Assembly: GCA_023665325.1 (NCBI GenBank)
Contig: JAMPED010000040.1
Span: 1-12,716, forward strand
Direction: 5' to 3'
DNA: 12,716 nucleotides
Source of the DNA: Acetobacter sp.
Lineage (GTDB): Bacteria > Pseudomonadota > Alphaproteobacteria > RF32 > CAG-239
A program made the position numbers and the translations under genes. Position 1 is the first letter of the stretch. Each line of letters opens with the position of its first letter. Of this stretch, positions 1 to 6,803 are shown in pieces. The notes under the pieces are model-generated. The model worked only from the letters and a program-made list of their open reading frames with translations. It was not told where the DNA came from and made no database searches.

Positions 1-80
1 GCCCTGCTCCGGCACCCTGAGTCAAGGGATCTCCTCGCTCCAAGCGCACCGTCATTGCGAGCGCCACCGCACCGCTCGTA
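1..80 (+). repeat. Repeat cluster R1: partial alpha hairpin plus beta module
   Basis: The window opens inside an alpha module. Positions 11-34 carry the right arm GGCACCCTGAG followed by GTCAAGGGATCTCC, the same right half as the complete module at 6501-6552. A short spacer ending CAAGCGCAC leads to a beta start (CGTCATTGCGAG, from about 50). This beta copy lacks the usual GTGGCAATCCA end and runs into unrelated sequence close to the prfB stop codon. Confidence 0.75.
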
Positions 81-118
81 CTAGCACGAAAATCAAAAAA
101 ATCTACCCCTTTGAGAGA
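62..118 (-). repeat. Candidate degenerate copy of the gene-terminal palindromic element at the prfB 3' end
   Basis: Read on the minus strand, the last prfB codons and the bases after them run CTCTCAAAGGGGTAG, then ATTTTTTTGATTTTCG, then CTAGTACGAGCGGTGC. This resembles the outer arm of the element at the rsmD end (CTTAAAGGGGGAAATTT ... CTAGAGCGGTC). The predicted protein ends Ser-Lys-Gly, while GlyRS ends Leu-Lys-Gly. No matching second arm is visible, because beta repeat sequence begins about 20 bases further on. It may be a truncated copy or a chance likeness. Confidence 0.3.
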
Positions 119-1195
119 TACGCAGAGAGAAATATATCTATTTCTCCATCCAACACGCCACGGTCATCCGAGGTTTCAACATTGGTGCGCAAATCCTTAA
201 CCATCTTGTATGGCTGCAACACGTATGAACGAATTTGATATCCCCAGCCATTATCACCTTGTTCCTCCCATTTTTGCTCAGCCGCCGCCTCTTTTTTGCG
301 CTGTTCAATTTCATATAACTTAGCTTGTAACATCTTCATTGCTTGGTCACGGTTAGCAAATTGCGACCGCTCTGTCTGACAAGAAACCACCACACCAGAG
401 GGAATATGTGTTAACCGCACCGCCGATTCGGTCTTATTCACGTGCTGCCCACCCGCACCAGAAGAACGATACGTATCCATTTTAATATCAGCAGGATTGA
501 TATCAATATTGATATCATCGTTAACCACCGGATAAACTGTAATTGAGGCAAAACTTGTATGCCGCCGCGCATTACTATCAAACGGTGAGATACGCACCAA
601 ACGATGCACGCCGCTCTCGCCTTTCAACCAACCGTAAGCATTAAGCCCAGAAATTTTAATAGTCGCAGACTTTAAGCCTGCCACATCCCCCTCAGTTTCT
701 TCCACATAGCTTAGTTTATATTTGTGCTTCTCCGCCCAACGTGAATACATCCTAAGCAACATCTCAGCCCAATCTTGAGCCTCTGTTCCGCCAGACCCAG
801 CGTGCACCTCCAAATAAGCATCATTTTTATCAAACTCACCAGAAAGCAAAGAAAGCAATTCTCGTTCTTTCGCACTAACTTTTAAGCTCTCTAAATGCGC
901 ATACAAATCAGCCAACATCATCTCATCTTCTTCAGCTTCAGCCAACTCCACCATCTCCTCAGAGTTTGCCAAAGATGCTTCAAGATCTTCATAAAAAGCT
1001 AAACTATCATCAAGCGTATTTTTTTCAGCCGTCAGTTTCAACGCTTGTTCCTGATTATCCCAAAGCTTAGGATCAGCCGTTAAAACTGTTAATTCTTCTT
1101 GCCGGAGTTTTGCATTATCATAGTCAAAGAAACCTCCGTAAAATCAATGCACTTTCTTTAATTTCGTTAATCAAATTATAAAATTCTGCCCGCAT
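103..1195 (-). CDS. prfB: Peptide chain release factor 2 (RF2), expressed by programmed +1 frameshift
   Basis: RF2 reads UGA and UAA stop codons on the ribosome and triggers peptide release. The product is about 363 residues (E. coli RF2 has 365). It is encoded in two frames: 23 codons from ATG 1195 to an in-frame TGA at 1126-1124, then, after a +1 shift, Asp-Tyr-Asp-Asn... to the TAG at 103. In full-length numbering the stop-codon recognition tripeptide SPF is at about 203-205 and the catalytic GGQ at about 248-250, inside SSGAGGQHVNKTESAVR. Both positions fit the family. The start at 1195 is favoured because the minus strand has GGAG (1205-1202) six bases upstream and because the protein then begins MRAEFYN, as alphaproteobacterial RF2 proteins commonly do. 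Reading the downstream frame alone would begin with a TTG at 1041 and lose about 51 residues. It is divergent from the amidase gene at 1414. Confidence 0.96.
1123..1137 (-). promoter_or_regulatory. prfB programmed +1 frameshift site
   Basis: On the minus strand the order is GGAGG (1137-1133), TTT, CTT (1129-1127), TGA (1126-1124), C (1123). This matches the E. coli site (SD-like block, three bases, CTT TGA C) in both order and spacing. In the known mechanism, slow reading of UGA-C when RF2 is scarce lets tRNA-Leu slip from CUU to UUU, helped by the internal Shine-Dalgarno sequence, so RF2 controls its own level. The TGA is therefore regulatory and not a mutation. Confidence 0.95.
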
Positions 1196-1286
1196 ATCAA
1201 ACTCCGTTAAAACAATAAAATCACCATCATAGCAAGCCACGCACCACAGTCCTATCGTTGGCTGTGCGCCTCGCACTACGGCTCGC

Positions 1287-1310
1287 ATTGGCACTGCCGC
1301 CAATCCATAA
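1287..1310 (+). repeat. Diverged beta-like hairpin upstream of prfB
   Basis: ATTGGC (1287-1292) and GCCAAT (1299-1304) form a perfect six-pair stem, followed by CCATAAAC. The beta repeat at 2421-2460 ends GGCAATCCATAAAC, so this looks like an old copy with a changed stem. It lies about 90 bases upstream of the prfB start codon, in the probable leader or promoter region. Confidence 0.4.
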
Positions 1311-1351
1311 ACCAGTATCAATATTACACTTTATTACTCAAAAACATTCTT

Positions 1352-1368
1352 TTGTAAAGCATTTTTTA
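1352..1368. promoter_or_regulatory. Motif shared by two divergent intergenic regions (possible -35 region)
   Basis: The plus strand reads TTGTAAAGCATTTTTTA. The same string, with one extra T in the T run, occurs at 12063-12080 in the other divergent intergenic region. On the minus strand it contains CTTTACA, close to the alphaproteobacterial -35 consensus CTTGACA, which would point toward prfB. No convincing -10 box is visible at the right distance here (TAATAA after 16 bases is poor). Confidence 0.35.
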
Positions 1369-1413
1369 ATTCTCCTTTGTTATTTTAAACCCAACAAATA
1401 GAGAGGAACTAAA

Positions 1414-2181
1414 ATGCAGCGCCCACCGGTTATCACCCATACTATTCCTTTACCACATTGCCGTGAACGAACCGAACCAGTAAAGTTCATCATCATTCAT
1501 TGTTCATTAGGCACACCAGAAAAGCAATTAAAAACCTTAGATGAACTAGGCTTGAGCACGCATTACATCATCGGCAAAGACGGCACCATAACCAGTATTA
1601 TCCCCCCCACCAAAGTCGCTTATCACGCCGGACTAAGCCGCTGGAACAATAGCGAAGGTACTTCCCTCAATGGTTCCTCTATTGGTATTGAACTTGAAAC
1701 CCAAACACTCGGACAGTCCCCTGATGACTTCCCGCTAGCATTGAGAAAAAGTTTAAAGAGCATCTTGCAAGATTTGGTGATAAAATATAAGATACGTAAA
1801 GAAAATATCCTCGGTCATTCCGATGTATCCCCCACGCGCAAACCAGACCCAGGAAAATGTTTTCCGTGGCGAGAATTATATAAACACAATTTCAACGTAT
1901 GGTATAACCTCCACTGCCTCTCAAAAGAAACAGATGAGGTCAAATTATTGCAAACTATCGGGTATGACACCTCAGACTTACCTGCCGCCCGTTATGCATT
2001 CTGCCGCCATTATATGCCGGAAGAAGTTTTTGTCGAATCGGATATTCAAAAACTTCTGGATAACCCCTACCCCAAAGATTTCAGCCCCAAGAACCAATAT
2101 CTCTACCATCGCATTCTCCGCGGTGTCGCTTACAAATACACAGAAACTCGCCAACAACGCGTCTGGTTTTTAGAAAAATAA
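1414..2181 (+). CDS. N-acetylmuramoyl-L-alanine amidase, AmpD/AmiD type (Amidase_2 fold)
   Basis: This 255-residue zinc amidase is predicted to cleave the bond between N-acetylmuramic acid and L-alanine in peptidoglycan or in recycled muropeptides. The Amidase_2 domain covers about residues 22-160. The zinc ligands inferred by comparison with AmpD are H29 (IIIHCS), H135 (LGHSD) and D145 (RKPDPG); E93 (IGIELE) and K143 match the catalytic residues. Residues about 170-255 form a separate helical tail, similar in position to the peptidoglycan-binding domain of E. coli AmiD. No signal peptide or lipobox is visible in MQRPPVITHTIPLPHC, so a cytosolic recycling role like AmpD is possible, although the two-domain build resembles AmiD. 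GAGAGGA at 1401-1407 is a good ribosome binding site. The gene is divergent from prfB, and no clear terminator follows apart from repeats. Confidence 0.88.
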   Translation: MQRPPVITHTIPLPHCRERTEPVKFIIIHCSLGTPEKQLKTLDELGLSTHYIIGKDGTITSIIPPTKVAYHAGLSRWNNSEGTSLNGSSIGIELETQTLGQSPDDFPLALRKSLKSILQDLVIKYKIRKENILGHSDVSPTRKPDPGKCFPWRELYKHNFNVWYNLHCLSKETDEVKLLQTIGYDTSDLPAARYAFCRHYMPEEVFVESDIQKLLDNPYPKDFSPKNQYLYHRILRGVAYKYTETRQQRVWFLEK

Positions 2182-2200
2182 CCCTTTCGCTCCCCTCCCC

Positions 2201-2456
2201 CCGTCATTGCCCGTGGCACTGCCACCATACTCTCACGAGATCGCTTGACTTCGCTACGCTCAGAGCGATGACATATTAAAAAAACTTGCTGTTCTCTGTC
2301 ATCCCTCGGCTTGCTCGCAAGCCGTCAAGGGATCTCCCACTCCAAGCGCACACCTTACCCCCGTCATCCTTCTCTTCTACTTCCCTCCCCCCTTGGAGGG
2401 GGAAACAATCCATCCTTACCCGTCATTGCGAGGAGCGATAGCGACGTGGCAATCCA
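2201..2456 (+). repeat. Repeat cluster R2 (beta-gamma, alpha, GC-rich hairpin, beta)
   Basis: This cluster fills most of the 432-base gap after the amidase. 2201-2273 is a beta-gamma unit whose inner stem is GTGGCA/TGCCAC; its gamma part holds GATCGCT and AGCGATGACA. 2297-2337 is an alpha module: ATCCCT, the variable arm CGGCTTG/CAAGCCG, then GTCAAGGGATCTCC. 2383-2400 is a CCCTCC/GGAGGG hairpin. 2421-2456 is a lone beta unit (CGTCATTGCGAG ... GTGGCAATCCA). The open frame crossing this region is repeat sequence and not a gene. Confidence 0.85.
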
Positions 2457-2498
2457 TAAACACCTCCCAAAAAACTTCCCCCACATACACAAAATTAC

Positions 2499-2527
2499 TT
2501 GACAAAAAAATCAATTTTCCATATACT
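2499..2527 (+). promoter_or_regulatory. Strong sigma70-type promoter for the helical-repeat protein gene
   Basis: TTGACA (2499-2504), preceded by AC so that it reads CTTGACA, is followed by an exact 17-base spacer and TATACT (2522-2527). This is the best promoter match in the window. The predicted start of transcription is near 2534, giving an AT-rich leader of about 80 bases before the ATG at 2614. Confidence 0.8.
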
Positions 2528-2613
2528 CCACCGTAATAATAAATTTTTATAGTGATTATCATCTGAATTATAATAAATAAAGTCCACTGAGTAAAGTAGG
2601 TGGCATTAACTGT

Positions 2614-3750
2614 ATGAAACTGAAAAACATAGAGATGGAACTGGAATTTATCCGTTCCGCTACAGCAAGAGAGTTAATTGCCCACATCAAGGCAAACCAT
2701 TTCTCTCACACAAGGTCTGAAAAAGAACTCATCAAACGAGATAACATCGAAGCTATCGTCCTTTATATTCACAAATACGGTCTACAGTCTGGCGCACGTA
2801 TATGCGTTTTCCGCTCGACTCACCTCGGACTGATACAGCTTCTCCTCGCTGAAGGTAAAGAAAATCCGGAAATTATCTCCGAATTTCTCACCCACGGCAG
2901 ATACCACCCCATCCGGCAATATCTGCAAACCTGCGAGGAAGATTTGAGCGAGATATTCCCCGAACAGCAAATGCTTGAACGCTGCAACCCTGAGGAACTT
3001 CTTTATCGAATTAAACATCGCCGTTTGACCCCGTTCGCCAAATACGAACTCATCCGCCGCAATAATCCGCTAATAACCCGCGCGATTATCGCCCAAGGCA
3101 GATTAAACGAGCGTGAAAAGCTCGCCATAATAGAATATGCCGAATGGGAAGAGGTAAATTATCTCATAGAATGTGAGAAAAAGCCCGAACAGCAAAGAGA
3201 GCTCAAAGAGATGCAGTTCATCCGTTTTTCAAGCCCCAAAAAGCTTGGAAGAATCACATCTCATCACCGTTTCAGCAAAAATGCCGAAATTTTTTTCTTC
3301 CAACACGGAGACTTCACCACCCTCGTACGCTATATCAAACATTATAACGTAGAAGGCGGACACGAAATCATCATCAGCCGCGCCGGTCCAACTGAGATTC
3401 TGAAATATCTCTCCAAAAACCAGCTCTGCGAAAAAGGAGAAAAAATGTTGCTAGACCGTGGCAAACACCGTGAAATCAAGACTTACATTAAAAGTCACTG
3501 TTTCTCGGAAGAAAACGAAACCCGCTTCATCAAACGCGGCAGACATAATGAAATTATGCTCTACATCTCACGCCACAGCCTATGTGACACTGCACAGCAG
3601 GAACTGATGTATCGCCGTAACAGCGTGGAAATCGAATATTTCGTCAGCCATTATCCACTGGCAGATATTGCGGAAACGGCTCTCCTCAAATGCGCCACAC
3701 CGGAAACTATCCGTGTCTGGCAGGAGAACATCCCCTTTTATCAAGGATGA
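2614..3750 (+). CDS. Uncharacterised protein made of about 14 helical 26-residue repeats
   Basis: I do not recognise a named family for this 378-residue protein. Almost the whole chain divides into units of about 26 residues with the pattern [LF]-h-x-R-G-x-x-x-E-I-x-x-Y-I-x-x-H-x-L followed by a polar stretch. The clearest are residues of about 258-365, where four units follow one another in exact register (LLDRGKHREIKTYI..., FIKRGRHNEIMLYI..., LMYRRNSVEIEYFV...). The pattern suggests two short helices per unit stacked as an alpha solenoid, a shape usually used for protein or nucleic acid binding (inference). There is no signal peptide or membrane segment. The protein is rich in Arg, Lys, His and Glu. 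A near-consensus promoter lies at 2499-2527, AGGTGG at 2598-2603 precedes the ATG by ten bases, and a terminator follows, so it is a self-contained single-gene unit. Function is unknown. Confidence 0.82.
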   Translation: MKLKNIEMELEFIRSATARELIAHIKANHFSHTRSEKELIKRDNIEAIVLYIHKYGLQSGARICVFRSTHLGLIQLLLAEGKENPEIISEFLTHGRYHPIRQYLQTCEEDLSEIFPEQQMLERCNPEELLYRIKHRRLTPFAKYELIRRNNPLITRAIIAQGRLNEREKLAIIEYAEWEEVNYLIECEKKPEQQRELKEMQFIRFSSPKKLGRITSHHRFSKNAEIFFFQHGDFTTLVRYIKHYNVEGGHEIIISRAGPTEILKYLSKNQLCEKGEKMLLDRGKHREIKTYIKSHCFSEENETRFIKRGRHNEIMLYISRHSLCDTAQQELMYRRNSVEIEYFVSHYPLADIAETALLKCATPETIRVWQENIPFYQG

Positions 3751-3789
3751 AATAAAAAAACCACATAGAACAAATAGTTGAAACGTAAG

Positions 3790-3820
3790 CAGGTAGCCCG
3801 TGAGGGTCGCCTGTTTTTTT
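3790..3820 (+). terminator. Rho-independent terminator after the helical-repeat gene
   Basis: CAGGTAGCCC and GGGTCGCCTG pair around a GTGA loop with one mismatch and two G-T pairs, and seven T residues follow (3814-3820). It begins 40 bases after the TGA at 3748-3750. Confidence 0.85.
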
Positions 3821-3826
3821 ATACAT

Positions 3827-3869
3827 AAAAAACTAAAGGGGAGAAATAAAATCCCCCCCCTTTTTAGTT
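3827..3869 (-). terminator. Terminator of the minus-strand membrane protein gene
   Basis: On the minus strand AACTAAA, a G run, a loop, CCCC and TTTAGTT form a stem that ends in a T-rich tail (TTTAGTTTTTTA). It starts two bases beyond the TAA at 3874-3872. Together with the plus-strand terminator it separates the converging genes. Confidence 0.75.
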
Positions 3870-3871
3870 AT

Positions 3872-4330
3872 TTAATGAAGCTCAAACTCATAATCACCAT
3901 TGTGATCATAATGAACCTTAATTTTGCGCAGCTTATGCACAAAATGCACCGTCGTACAATAAATGGCAGTAGCTCCATAAATTGTTAAGACAAAATACAC
4001 CACCGGCATCCAAAAGCAGCCAGAGAAAAATCCCGAAAGCAGCATCAGCCCTCCCCATAACAGAGAAGTAAATACGCCCCCAAGACCACCCAATGCCATA
4101 AAATTAGCCTGGGTATCATCATCTGCCTTCAGCAACACATTGCTAAGCACCACCAACAGTACCATAGCAAAGTTAATCACCGTTGCAGACTTTGCCGCCA
4201 CATATGCCATCTCTGCAGAAGTATGCAGACCTTTCAAAAATAGCACCAAATTGATGGCAAAAACGATGGCAACAACACCAATGCAAGAATATGCAACAGT
4301 GTTACGCATTTTGAGTAAAAAATTCTTCAT
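3872..4330 (-). CDS. Uncharacterised four-helix membrane protein
   Basis: This 152-residue protein is predicted to have four membrane-spanning helices, at about residues 12-34, 48-66, 76-100 and 103-125. It has a short basic N terminus (MKNFLLKMR) and a charged C-terminal tail of about 25 residues (HKLRKIKVHYDHNGDYEFELH) that probably lies in the cytosol. A DDDT loop separates helices 2 and 3. I do not recognise the family. No good Shine-Dalgarno sequence precedes ATG 4330, nor the alternative ATG seven codons later at 4309, so the start is uncertain. It lies 184 bases downstream of the PHP pair on the same strand but seems to have its own promoter (4460-4487) and terminator. Confidence 0.75.
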   Translation of the reverse strand: MKNFLLKMRNTVAYSCIGVVAIVFAINLVLFLKGLHTSAEMAYVAAKSATVINFAMVLLVVLSNVLLKADDDTQANFMALGGLGGVFTSLLWGGLMLLSGFFSGCFWMPVVYFVLTIYGATAIYCTTVHFVHKLRKIKVHYDHNGDYEFELH

Positions 4331-4385
4331 AATATATATTTAAGGGTTAATAAAATCAAATCAGGCAGAATATAAAAATCGGCGT

Positions 4386-4418
4386 GATTATTTTAAAGCT
4401 AAGCCTTAAACTATAATC
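4386..4418 (-). other. Imperfect palindrome in the leader of the membrane protein gene
   Basis: GATTAT/ATAATC, TTTAA/TTAAA and GC/GC pair around a short centre over 33 bases, about 55 bases upstream of the start codon and downstream of the candidate promoter. It could be an operator or a leader hairpin; nothing in the sequence decides between them. Confidence 0.35.
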
Positions 4419-4459
4419 TCACCCCGAATAATAAACAAACACTTACAAAAGAGACTTTA

Positions 4460-4487
4460 AATATAACACATTTTCCCTATTATGCAA
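4460..4487 (-). promoter_or_regulatory. Candidate promoter of the membrane protein gene
   Basis: On the minus strand TTGCAT (4487-4482), a 16-base spacer and TATATT (4465-4460) form a moderate match to a sigma70-type promoter. It starts 28 bases beyond the stop codon of the second PHP gene. The string CTTGCAT-NN-TAGGG at this -35 region recurs upstream of glyS (8434-8422). Confidence 0.4.
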
Positions 4488-4514
4488 GTATTATTTTGCT
4501 CACCAACACATCCC

Positions 4515-5342
4515 TTAAACGCGCAGTCTATTTTGATATCCCAGCTCAGAAAGCAGCTTCTCCGCTTCGTCAAAATGCCGTCCCAAATGCGCTGGCTCGT
4601 GCGAATCATCACTCAAAACCACCGGCACAACACCGCCATCTTTCGCCAATTCTTTAATGAGATACGGCGCAGGATGAGGTCTTCCAATACGGTCATACCC
4701 GCTCGTGTTAATCTCAAATGCTGTCTTTGTTTCTTTTAGCGCATCAATAATCTCAAATTTATAAGGGTCATACTCTTCGCCCTCGCCAAGTCCAAAAATC
4801 GTACAATAATCAAAATGCGCAATAAATTTGAAATATCCGCTCCGAACCGCCGCTGCAATATTTTTAAAATGATTAACCACATAACGTTTCAGATCTTCCG
4901 CATCAGGCAAACGTTCCAAACGTTTTAAATGATAGATATTACACAAAAACTCTTCCTCATCTTCGCTTTTAAGAAAATGGCTCGCCCCAATCAGATAATC
5001 CACTTCAAGCGTCGGTAACATCTTGTCAAAAAAATTCCGCCAATCTTTATCTTGAAAAAAATCTGTTTCAAATCCAATTTTAATTTCAATCTTAAATTTA
5101 TCTTTTAAGCCCTGCAAAATTTCAATATGTTTTTTGTATGCATATTCCGCTTTGTTAAAATCAGAAAAAAACATCGGTTCAAGGTCAGCAAATTGTGCCA
5201 AATTTTTATGCATAATTAAATGGTTTGTTACCCCAATAGTCTTAAACACCTTAGCCTCTGCCGCCGCAATCATCTCAAAAGCAGACGCCCGACCATCAAA
5301 CCGCAACTCGTTATTATGTGTATGTAAAGTAAAATCCTGCAT
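4515..5342 (-). CDS. PHP-domain phosphatase, histidinol-phosphatase (HisJ/HisK) family, downstream copy
   Basis: This 275-residue protein belongs to the PHP superfamily of metal-dependent phosphoesterases. It resembles class III histidinol-phosphate phosphatases in order of motifs: LHTHN (H7, H9), TNH (H41), GFETDFF (E92), IGASHFL (H122), IAHFDYC (H176), EINTSGYDRIGRPHPAP (Asn-Thr-x-Gly as in HisK) and VLSDDSHEPAHLG near residue 246. The exact substrate cannot be told from sequence, and no other histidine-biosynthesis gene is in the window. It is the second gene of a tandem pair with about 85% identity to the gene at 5353 by hand count. Differences cluster in residues 42-55, 134-160, 181-190 and 233-240. 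Gly32, kept in the other copy (AKGFKTIG), is Val here. It starts ten bases after the upstream copy's stop codon, with a weak AAGAGAG binding site overlapping that gene's end, so translation may be coupled. Confidence 0.88.
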   Translation of the reverse strand: MQDFTLHTHNNELRFDGRASAFEMIAAAEAKVFKTIGVTNHLIMHKNLAQFADLEPMFFSDFNKAEYAYKKHIEILQGLKDKFKIEIKIGFETDFFQDKDWRNFFDKMLPTLEVDYLIGASHFLKSEDEEEFLCNIYHLKRLERLPDAEDLKRYVVNHFKNIAAAVRSGYFKFIAHFDYCTIFGLGEGEEYDPYKFEIIDALKETKTAFEINTSGYDRIGRPHPAPYLIKELAKDGGVVPVVLSDDSHEPAHLGRHFDEAEKLLSELGYQNRLRV

Positions 5343-5352
5343 ATCACTCTCT

Positions 5353-6186
5353 TTAAATATCTTTCAATGAAAACCGATTAGTATATCCCAACTCAGAAAG
5401 CAGCTTCTCCGCTTCGTCAAAATGCCGCCCCAAATGCGCTGGCTCGTGCGAATCATCACTTAGCAACACAGGAGCATCACCACTTCTTGCTAATTCTTTA
5501 ATGAGATACGGTGCAGGATGAGGTCTACCAATACGATCATACCCGCTCGTGTTAATCTCAAATGCAGTCTTTGTTTCTTTTAAGGCATCAATAATCTCAA
5601 ATTTATAAGGGTCATACTCAGTCCCTTCCCCCAAACCGGAAAGTGAACAATAATCAAAATGCGCAATAAATTTGAAATATCCGCTCCGAACTGCCGCCGC
5701 AATATTTTTCAAATGGTTAATCGTGTACCGACGTATTAACTCTTCATCCGGTTTTTGTTTTAACATATTAAAATAATATAACATACACAAAAACTCTTCT
5801 TCATCTTCGCTTTTAAGGAAATGACTAGCTCCAATCAGATAATCCACTTCAAGCGTCGGCAACATCTTGTCAAAAAAATTCCGCCAATCTTTATCTTGGA
5901 AGAAATCAACCTCAAACCCAATTTTAATCTCAATCTTAAACTTATCTTTTAAGCTCTGTAAAATCTCAATATGCTTCTTGTATGCATATTCCGCTTTGTT
6001 AAAATCAGAAAAAAACATCGGATCATCTTTTGCAAACTGATGAATATTTTTATGCATCACCAAGTGATTGGTTACCCCAATAGTCTTAAACCCCTTAGCC
6101 TCAGCCGCTGCAATCATCTCAAAAGCAGACGCCCGACCATCAAACCGCAATTCGTTATTATGTGTATGTAAAGTAAAATCCTGCAT
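5353..6186 (-). CDS. PHP-domain phosphatase, histidinol-phosphatase (HisJ/HisK) family, upstream copy
   Basis: This 277-residue protein is the paralogue of the gene at 4515 and the first gene of the pair. All likely metal ligands are present: H7 and H9 (LHTHN), H41 (TNHL), E92 (GFEVDFF), H122 (GASHFL), H176 (AHFDYC), D244 or D245 and H247 (LSDDSHEP). The first motif has Thr where many PHP proteins have Asp (TLHTH instead of DxHTH). The family hydrolyses phosphate esters such as L-histidinol phosphate; the real substrate here is open. AAAGGA seven bases before ATG is a good ribosome binding site and is itself part of a small TCCTT/AAGGA palindrome (6193-6206) that could partly hide it. A 14-base operator-like palindrome lies at 6226-6239. 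The first and last thirds are nearly identical in DNA to the second copy, which suggests recent duplication or gene conversion. Confidence 0.88.
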   Translation of the reverse strand: MQDFTLHTHNNELRFDGRASAFEMIAAAEAKGFKTIGVTNHLVMHKNIHQFAKDDPMFFSDFNKAEYAYKKHIEILQSLKDKFKIEIKIGFEVDFFQDKDWRNFFDKMLPTLEVDYLIGASHFLKSEDEEEFLCMLYYFNMLKQKPDEELIRRYTINHLKNIAAAVRSGYFKFIAHFDYCSLSGLGEGTEYDPYKFEIIDALKETKTAFEINTSGYDRIGRPHPAPYLIKELARSGDAPVLLSDDSHEPAHLGRHFDEAEKLLSELGYTNRFSLKDI

Positions 6187-6225
6187 TCATCAATCCTTTC
6201 AAAAGGAAAGCATAAAACAGATAAC

Positions 6226-6239
6226 TTACTAAATAGTAA
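6226..6239. promoter_or_regulatory. Operator-like palindrome upstream of the PHP gene pair
   Basis: TTACTA and TAGTAA are exact inverted arms around a two-base centre, 40 bases upstream of the start codon. On the minus strand a weak promoter (TTAAGA, 17 bases, TATTTA) would place its -10 box inside this palindrome, as expected for a repressor site. Both are weak matches in AT-rich DNA. Confidence 0.3.
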
Positions 6240-6293
6240 ATAAGAAAATAATTCTTAACCATCCCCTCTCTCGTACCACTTCTCTCTTTTCTC

Positions 6294-6766
6294 CGTCATC
6301 CCCCTCTCTTCTCTGTGTCATCCCTCGGCTGTGAAACAGCCGTCAAGGGATCTCCTTCTTCAAGCGTCCCTCCCCCTCCCCCTCCGTCATTGCGAGGAGC
6401 GTTAGCGACGTGGCAATCCATACTCTCACGAGATCGCTTGACTTCACTACGCTCAGAGCGATGACATATTAAAAGAAACAAGCCCATACTCTCTTTTCTC
6501 TGTCATCCCTCTCAGGGTGCCCAATTCCGGCACCCTGAGTCAAGGGATCGCCTCCTCCGTCATTGCGAGCAACCATCGGAAGCGCTGCCACCCATACTCT
6601 TACGAGATCGCTTGACTTCACTTCGTTCAGAGCGATGACATATTAAAAGAAACAAGCCCATACTCTCCTCCTCTGTCATCCCTCGAATGGCAACGCCATT
6701 CGTCAAGGGATCTCCCACTCCACACACCCCGTCATTGCGAGGCGACAACGTCGCCGTGGCAATCCA
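6294..6766 (+). repeat. Repeat array R3: three alpha-beta(-gamma) units
   Basis: This array fills most of the 806-base gap between the PHP pair and glyS. It opens with a lone CGTCATCCC half-site (6294). Alpha modules lie at 6316-6355 (arm CGGCTGT/ACAGCCG), 6501-6552 (arm CTCAGGGTGCC/GGCACCCTGAG) and 6674-6716 (arm CGAATGGC/GCCATTCG). Beta-gamma units follow at 6385-6466 and 6558-6640, and a beta without gamma at 6730-6766. Unit spacing is 185 and then 173 bases. Each alpha keeps ATCCCT ... GTCAAGGGATC outside while the inner stem changes completely. No gene is supported inside; the minus-strand open frames here simply read the repeats. Confidence 0.88.
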
Positions 6767-6767
6767 C

Positions 6768-6793
6768 AAAAAAGCGAGCCAAACTGACTCGCT
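6768..6793 (-). terminator. Rho-independent terminator of glyS
   Basis: On the minus strand AGCGAGTC and GGCTCGCT pair over eight positions (one G-T pair) around an AGTTT loop, followed directly by TTTTT. It lies just beyond the palindromic element that overlaps the glyS stop codon, and is 200 bases from that stop because of the element and its duplication. Confidence 0.88.
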
Positions 6794-6803
6794 CGTTAGA
6801 CTG

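Noticed and set aside
103..1195. prfB as a frameshifted pseudogene
   Set aside because: The break is the exact RF2 programmed frameshift site, and both segments are intact with SPF and GGQ.
1124..1321. A separate 65-residue minus-strand gene
   Set aside because: Its last 23 codons are the first segment of prfB before the frameshift; the part upstream of 1195 has no binding site and reads a diverged repeat.
2311..2502. Plus-strand open frame of 63 codons in R2 (and similar frames at 6296-6487, 6560-6769 and 9395-9577)
   Set aside because: They consist of alpha, beta and gamma repeat sequence, lack binding sites, and translate to Ser/Arg/Pro-rich strings without domain character.
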